From the IMG/VR virus record IMGVR_UViG_3300037583_000050, positions 1 through 22,641 of that record: a stretch of 22,641 bases of DNA. One strand, written 5' to 3'. Below the pieces are notes generated by a model. The model was not told the origin of the DNA. It did no database searches and was given only the letters and a program-made list of their open reading frames with translations. A program made the position numbers and the translations under genes. This document shows, one piece after another, positions 19,942 to 22,641 of this stretch. The DNA comes from a virus. Position 1 is the first letter of the stretch; each line of letters starts with the position of its first letter.

Positions 19942-20865
19942 TCAACTAAACAAAACGCCACGAATTTCGTTCTCGTAGCGACCGAAGGATTCACCGCCCT
20001 GTTGACGCAGCAGGTTCAGCTTTTTCAAATCATGCTCAAATAAGTCAGTCGCCATTTCCGGTTTGTTGAAATGGTCGCTAACCCGAGCCGTCGGCACGGT
20101 CGCAAACAAGAGCTTGCGCAGTTGATCCATTGATGCCGTATTCACTTCGAGCGTCTTCTGCAGAAGTTGCACCAACCAGAAGCGGCGTTTCATGCGTTCG
20201 AAGAATGGGTAGCGCGGTTCCGGGTAATGCCCGCAACCTATGCTCAGTACACGGCAATCAGTCGGTGCGAAACCAAGCGGCCCGGTGGCATCAGCCAATG
20301 CGTAGAGCGCAGGATTGTTCGCCACATAGCCGCCGTCGAAGAGCTCGACATCGTTTCCCGCGCTCGTTTTCACGATCTTGCGCTCGAAAAACGGGTACGC
20401 TGAACAAGATGCTTCCACCGCGTCGGCAAGCGTGCAGCCGAAGCCCGGAACGAATGTAGCTCGCCTGCCGTGTGCCTGGGTCTGCATGCTCTTGAAGATC
20501 ATCGGCGTCTCGAGTTGCCATTTCGTAGCCACCACACCAAGGCCAGTTCGAACCGTGTCGAAACCATCCTCTCCGAAGACCTTTTCCCCTACGGCGCGAA
20601 GACGCCGCGTGCGCTCGCTCGGTTTCGTGGCTTGCATAATATGCGGGACGTGCTCCCGATAGAGGCAATGGATTTCTTCGACCGTCTTTCCGGTAGCCAA
20701 CAGTGTGGCGATGATCGAGCCGGTACTTGTCCCGAAGATCAAATCAAAGCTCTCGTGTATGGGCTGAGGAAGCACCGCTTCGACCTCGGCCAGCACTCCG
20801 AGGGAATAGAAGCCTTTCGCTCCTCCACCGTCCAAGCTCAAGATCCTGCAAATGCCTTCTGGCAT
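19942..20865 (-). CDS. capV: CBASS effector, patatin-like phospholipase (CapV-type)
   Basis: A 307-residue patatin-family lipase. It has the oxyanion loop GGGAKG (residues 13-18), nucleophile elbow GTSTG with S47, and the catalytic DGG with D177, making up the patatin Ser-Asp dyad. In CBASS such CapV proteins are switched on by the cyclic nucleotide from the partner CD-NTase and degrade membrane phospholipids, killing the infected cell. I chose the ATG at 20865 because conserved sequence starts at ICRILSLDGGG just after it and a TTGGAG lies ten bases upstream. The longer frame to 20991 adds 42 unconserved residues. The gene precedes the CD-NTase and lies on the strand opposite to the replication operon. 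Local G+C is clearly below that of the primase gene. Confidence 0.93.
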   Translation of the reverse strand: MPEGICRILSLDGGGAKGFYSLGVLAEVEAVLPQPIHESFDLIFGTSTGSIIATLLATGKTVEEIHCLYREHVPHIMQATKPSERTRRLRAVGEKVFGEDGFDTVRTGLGVVATKWQLETPMIFKSMQTQAHGRRATFVPGFGCTLADAVEASCSAYPFFERKIVKTSAGNDVELFDGGYVANNPALYALADATGPLGFAPTDCRVLSIGCGHYPEPRYPFFERMKRRFWLVQLLQKTLEVNTASMDQLRKLLFATVPTARVSDHFNKPEMATDLFEHDLKKLNLLRQQGGESFGRYENEIRGVLFS

Positions 20866-20893
20866 CGGAAGCACGCTCCAAGTGTTATCCAGA

Positions 20894-20923
20894 TATAGTG
20901 TATGGTGCGAAGGTCGTATGCAA
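20894..20923 (-). promoter_or_regulatory. Possible promoter of the CBASS operon
   Basis: On the minus strand, TTGCAT (20918-20923) resembles a -35 element. ACTATA (20894-20899, spacer 18) or TACACT (20897-20902, spacer 15) could be the -10. It lies 30 to 60 bases before the patatin ATG in an AT-richer stretch. The match is only moderate. Confidence 0.3.
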
Positions 20924-20963
20924 GGGGTAGCGGTGCATCTTCGAACGGCTGTTTTGTGATGTT

Positions 20964-20978
20964 GTTCCAGGTGAGTTC
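20964..20978. promoter_or_regulatory. Possible LexA-like box upstream of the CBASS operon
   Basis: GTTC-CAGGTGA-GTTC fits the bare GTTC-N7-GTTC alphaproteobacterial LexA pattern, about 100 bases before the patatin ATG. The spacer is less AT-rich than usual and the site lies upstream of the proposed -35. A chance match is quite possible in a window this size. Confidence 0.3.
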
Positions 20979-21060
20979 GTTCTCGTACCAACGTCCGCTC
21001 CGCGCCCTTCGATGGCGTCCTGTGTTTACATGAAGCTGTCCGGCTTTAGTCATGGCGTTC

Positions 21061-21359
21061 GGTCCCAACCTCGCCGGTGGTCCCAACGTGGTCCCAACCT
21101 CTGGAGGGGGTTGGGGACACGAAAAACCTTTCAAAAACAACGCTGTCCCCAACCTCACCCTGTGGCCCCAACCTTTTTCGATACATTCATGAGGGAGAAA
21201 GAAAAAGGTCGGGAACATGTTTGCTATACGAAAGGAGTAGGACCCCCGTTGGGGACACCGAGGTTGGGACCACTTTCACGCAAATCGTTGATCTGCAATA
21301 ATAATAAGCGGTCCCAACCTCCGAAAAGGTTGGGGTCAGGCTGCCAGAAGGTTGGGACC
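21061..21359. repeat. Cluster of eleven CCCAACC/GGTTGGG motifs, iteron-like
   Basis: No gene is seen in 20866-21486; its main content is this cluster. Forward cores (CCCAACC or CCCAACG) lie at 21064, 21082, 21093, 21148, 21167 and 21313. Reverse cores (GGTTGGG or CGTTGGG) lie at 21109, 21247, 21262, 21328 and 21350. Most sit in a longer GGTCCCAACC or GTCCCCAACC unit. Some spacings are close to helical turns (11 and 22 bases). Arms combine into strong hairpins, for example 21109-21119 with 21144-21154, a perfect 11-base match. This could be iterons of a replication origin, multiple operators, or a structured RNA. Confidence 0.8.
21260..21321. other. Candidate replication-origin core: 12-base inverted repeat around an AT-rich island
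   Basis: GAGGTTGGGACC (21260-21271) and GGTCCCAACCTC (21310-21321) are perfect inverted arms of 12 bases. The 38 bases between them contain an AT-rich run with ATAATAATAA at about 21298-21307. Inverted iterons beside an easily melted stretch, near primase-helicase genes, is the layout of many phage and plasmid origins. The assignment is an inference from structure alone. Confidence 0.4.
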
Positions 21360-21407
21360 GACAGCTTCGGGCGCGCGTTCCGCCCAGTCCATGGCTCCTG
21401 CGCGGAT

Positions 21408-21440
21408 TTTGCTTTGGGCCCGGTACACGGGCTGCTATAT
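21408..21440 (+). promoter_or_regulatory. Possible promoter and operator before the RuvC-like gene
   Basis: A TTTGCT (21408-21413) and a GCTATA (21434-21439) could be weak -35 and -10 elements, with a spacer of 20 that is longer than ideal. Between them, GCCCG (21418-21422) and CGGGC (21428-21432) form an inverted repeat that could be an operator. The RuvC-like ATG follows 47 bases later. Confidence 0.25.
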
Positions 21441-21486
21441 CTGGTGGTGACCGAAGCCGAAGGCCCACCATCCGTGAGCCTTCACC

Positions 21487-22008
21487 ATGAACACCCAGAC
21501 CCCCACCGCCACCGGGCGCGCCGCTCAGGCGCCTGTGCCCCTTTCCACCGTCCTCGCCCTTGACCTCGGCACCAACGCCGGCTGGGCGCTGCGCGGCCAT
21601 GACGGTCTGATCACCACCGGCACGGTCAGCTTCCGCCCCGGCCGCTTCGACGGCGGCGGCATGCGGTATCTGCGCTTTACCAATTGGCTGACCGAGATCG
21701 ACCGGCTGTCGGGGCCGATCGAGGCGATCTGGTTCGAGGAAGTCCGTCGCCACGCTGGCACCGACGCGGCCCATGTTTACGGCGGGCTCATGGCCACGCT
21801 GACCGCATGGGCCGAGCTTCGCGGCGTGCCCTACGAGGGCGTGCCTGTCGGCACCATCAAGCGCCATGCGACCGGCAAGGGCAACGCGCCCAAGCACGCC
21901 ATGATCGACGCTGCCCGCGCCCGGGGCTTCGACCCGGCCGACGACAACGAGGCCGATGCCATCGCCATCCTCATGTGGGCGATCGAAACCAAGGGAGGGC
22001 TGGCATGA
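21487..22008 (+). CDS. RuvC-like Holliday junction resolvase (phage type)
   Basis: A 173-residue RNase H-fold nuclease. The acidic residues expected for RuvC are visible: D26 in LALDLGTNAGWAL, E84/E85 in IWFEEVRRH, and D153 and D157 in the DDNEADAIAI helix. A conserved GTIKRHATGKGNAPKHAM segment matches phage-type RuvC proteins. It should resolve branched DNA made by the Sak4-like/Cas4-like recombination genes. No strong ribosome binding site precedes the ATG at 21487. The stop overlaps the next start as ATGA. Confidence 0.88.
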   Translation: MNTQTPTATGRAAQAPVPLSTVLALDLGTNAGWALRGHDGLITTGTVSFRPGRFDGGGMRYLRFTNWLTEIDRLSGPIEAIWFEEVRRHAGTDAAHVYGGLMATLTAWAELRGVPYEGVPVGTIKRHATGKGNAPKHAMIDAARARGFDPADDNEADAIAILMWAIETKGGLA

Positions 22009-22202
22009 AGGCGATGCGCTTCACACCGCCGGGCTATGGCGGGCGGCGACGCGACCCCGATGAGGTCAAGCGCGACGGCTGGATGGAGCAAGGCCTGCTG
22101 GCGGTGTCGGTGGAAGATGAGCGGCTGACCTGGCCGGAAAGGGAACTGGTGCGTCAGCTGGGCGAGAAACTCTATGGCAAACGGGAGGAGCGACATGACT
22201 GA
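22005..22202 (+). CDS. Small hypothetical phage protein
   Basis: A 65-residue protein (MKAMRFTPPGYGGRRRDPDE at the start, then a helical LTWPERELVRQLGEKLYGK). It overlaps the RuvC stop as ATGA, with GGGAGGG just upstream. Its end overlaps the next gene by 8 bases. No function can be assigned. The tight coupling on both sides supports it as a real gene rather than a shadow. Confidence 0.65.
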   Translation: MKAMRFTPPGYGGRRRDPDEVKRDGWMEQGLLAVSVEDERLTWPERELVRQLGEKLYGKREERHD

Positions 22203-22641
22203 CTGGACGATAGCCCGGGTGCAGGACCGACTGGAGTTCGCGGCCGATGTGTTCCGGCAAATGCCGCCCGTGCGGCCGCAGGGGTATTTCAACGCGTGGC
22301 CCGAGTATTTCCACAGCTTCGCCGATCAGGTGGGCCAGGAGCCTCGAATGCGGCGGCCGCGCCCGAGCCCGCGTCAGATCACCGAGGCAGAGGAAGCGAT
22401 GCTGTGGCTACGCTGGCTCGAGAAGGACGACGCTCGGATCGTCTGGCTGCGTGCCAATCGCACGCCGTGGAAAAAAGTCTGCTGGGAGGCGGGCCTCAGC
22501 CGCCCGTCCGCCAGCCGGCACTGGCAATACGGCATCGCGGTAATCGTGTGGCGGCTCAACGGGCGGGTGCCGCCAGGCAAGCGATCAAAGCGCTTCGTGA
22601 TCGAGAACGCCGACAGGCTGTCAAGAAAAATCGTCCTGTGA
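22195..22641 (+). CDS. DUF6362-like phage protein
   Basis: A 148-residue protein resembling DUF6362, a phage-associated family. Marks are WTIARVQDRLEFAADVFRQ near the N-terminus, MLWLRWLEKDDARIVWLRA, and an HTH-like TPWKKVCWEAGLSRPSASRH followed by WQYGIAVIVWRLNGR. The helix-turn-helix-like part suggests DNA binding. A small-terminase-like or late regulator role is possible, but nothing in view proves it. The ATG at 22195 has GGGAGGAG upstream, so I prefer it to the open frame from 22174. The gene ends with the last base of the window. Confidence 0.8.
   Translation: MTDWTIARVQDRLEFAADVFRQMPPVRPQGYFNAWPEYFHSFADQVGQEPRMRRPRPSPRQITEAEEAMLWLRWLEKDDARIVWLRANRTPWKKVCWEAGLSRPSASRHWQYGIAVIVWRLNGRVPPGKRSKRFVIENADRLSRKIVL

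Noticed and set aside
19034-20865. Type II CBASS
   Set aside because: Type II needs Cap2 (E1/E2) and Cap3 (JAB) genes. Only the CD-NTase and patatin genes are present, flanked by noncoding DNA.
21061-21359. CRISPR array
   Set aside because: The repeats are about 10 bases, occur in both orientations, and have irregular spacers from 1 base upward. No cas adaptation or effector genes are present; the Cas4-like protein sits in a phage recombination operon.
22195-22641. Small terminase subunit
   Set aside because: The HTH-like stretch and phage context allow it, but the sequence fits a DUF6362-like family better and no large terminase follows within the window.

Overview
The window looks like part of a mobile, phage-like element in a high-GC alphaproteobacterium, most likely of the Rhodobacterales (inference). 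Reasons: strongly GC-rich codon use, a DUF2924 gene beside a serine recombinase, an alphaproteobacterial-type LexA box (GAAC-N7-GAAC), and a replication/recombination operon of a kind found in alphaproteobacterial prophages. No rRNA, tRNA, CRISPR array, IS transposase, or phage head/tail gene was seen.

Layout. (1) 1-4854, plus strand: a three-gene restriction-modification system. Two tandem DNA methyltransferase proteins are followed by a T5orf172/GIY-YIG nuclease fused to a DEAD-like helicase. The 3' part of the second methyltransferase gene, which should carry target recognition, is clearly AT-richer than its surroundings. (2) 4859-7227, minus strand: four genes joined by ATGA stop/start overlaps (small protein, DUF2924, serine recombinase, HTH protein). 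The recombinase is broken by an apparent one-base deletion. (3) 7228-9527: a divergent promoter region with a good LexA box, then two overlapping genes, one of unknown function and one with a cysteine cluster and an OmpR-type winged helix. I could not match this pair to a named system. (4) 9637-18804, plus strand: a tightly packed operon of sigma-factor-like protein, two small conserved proteins, Sak4/RecA-like ATPase, SSB-like protein, zinc-finger protein, Cas4-like nuclease, phage hypothetical protein, RecD/Dda-like helicase, and a Toprim/VapE primase-helicase. (5) 19034-20865, minus strand: a two-gene CBASS system, CD-NTase plus patatin phospholipase, with lower GC than its flanks. (6) 20866-21486: a noncoding stretch holding eleven copies of a CCCAACC core in both orientations around an AT-rich island, a candidate origin or structured regulatory region. 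(7) 21487-22641, plus strand: RuvC-like resolvase, a small protein, and a DUF6362-like protein, resuming the phage-type module.

How it may work together. Groups 4 and 7 read as one DNA replication and recombination module: primase-helicase, second helicase, nuclease, annealing ATPase, SSB and resolvase. The CBASS cassette sits inside this module on the opposite strand, and the RM system lies at the other end. Both are probably defence cargo. The LexA box before the winged-helix pair suggests that DNA damage induces that pair. A cascade from LexA to the winged-helix protein to the sigma-like protein and replication operon is attractive, but it is only inferred from gene order.
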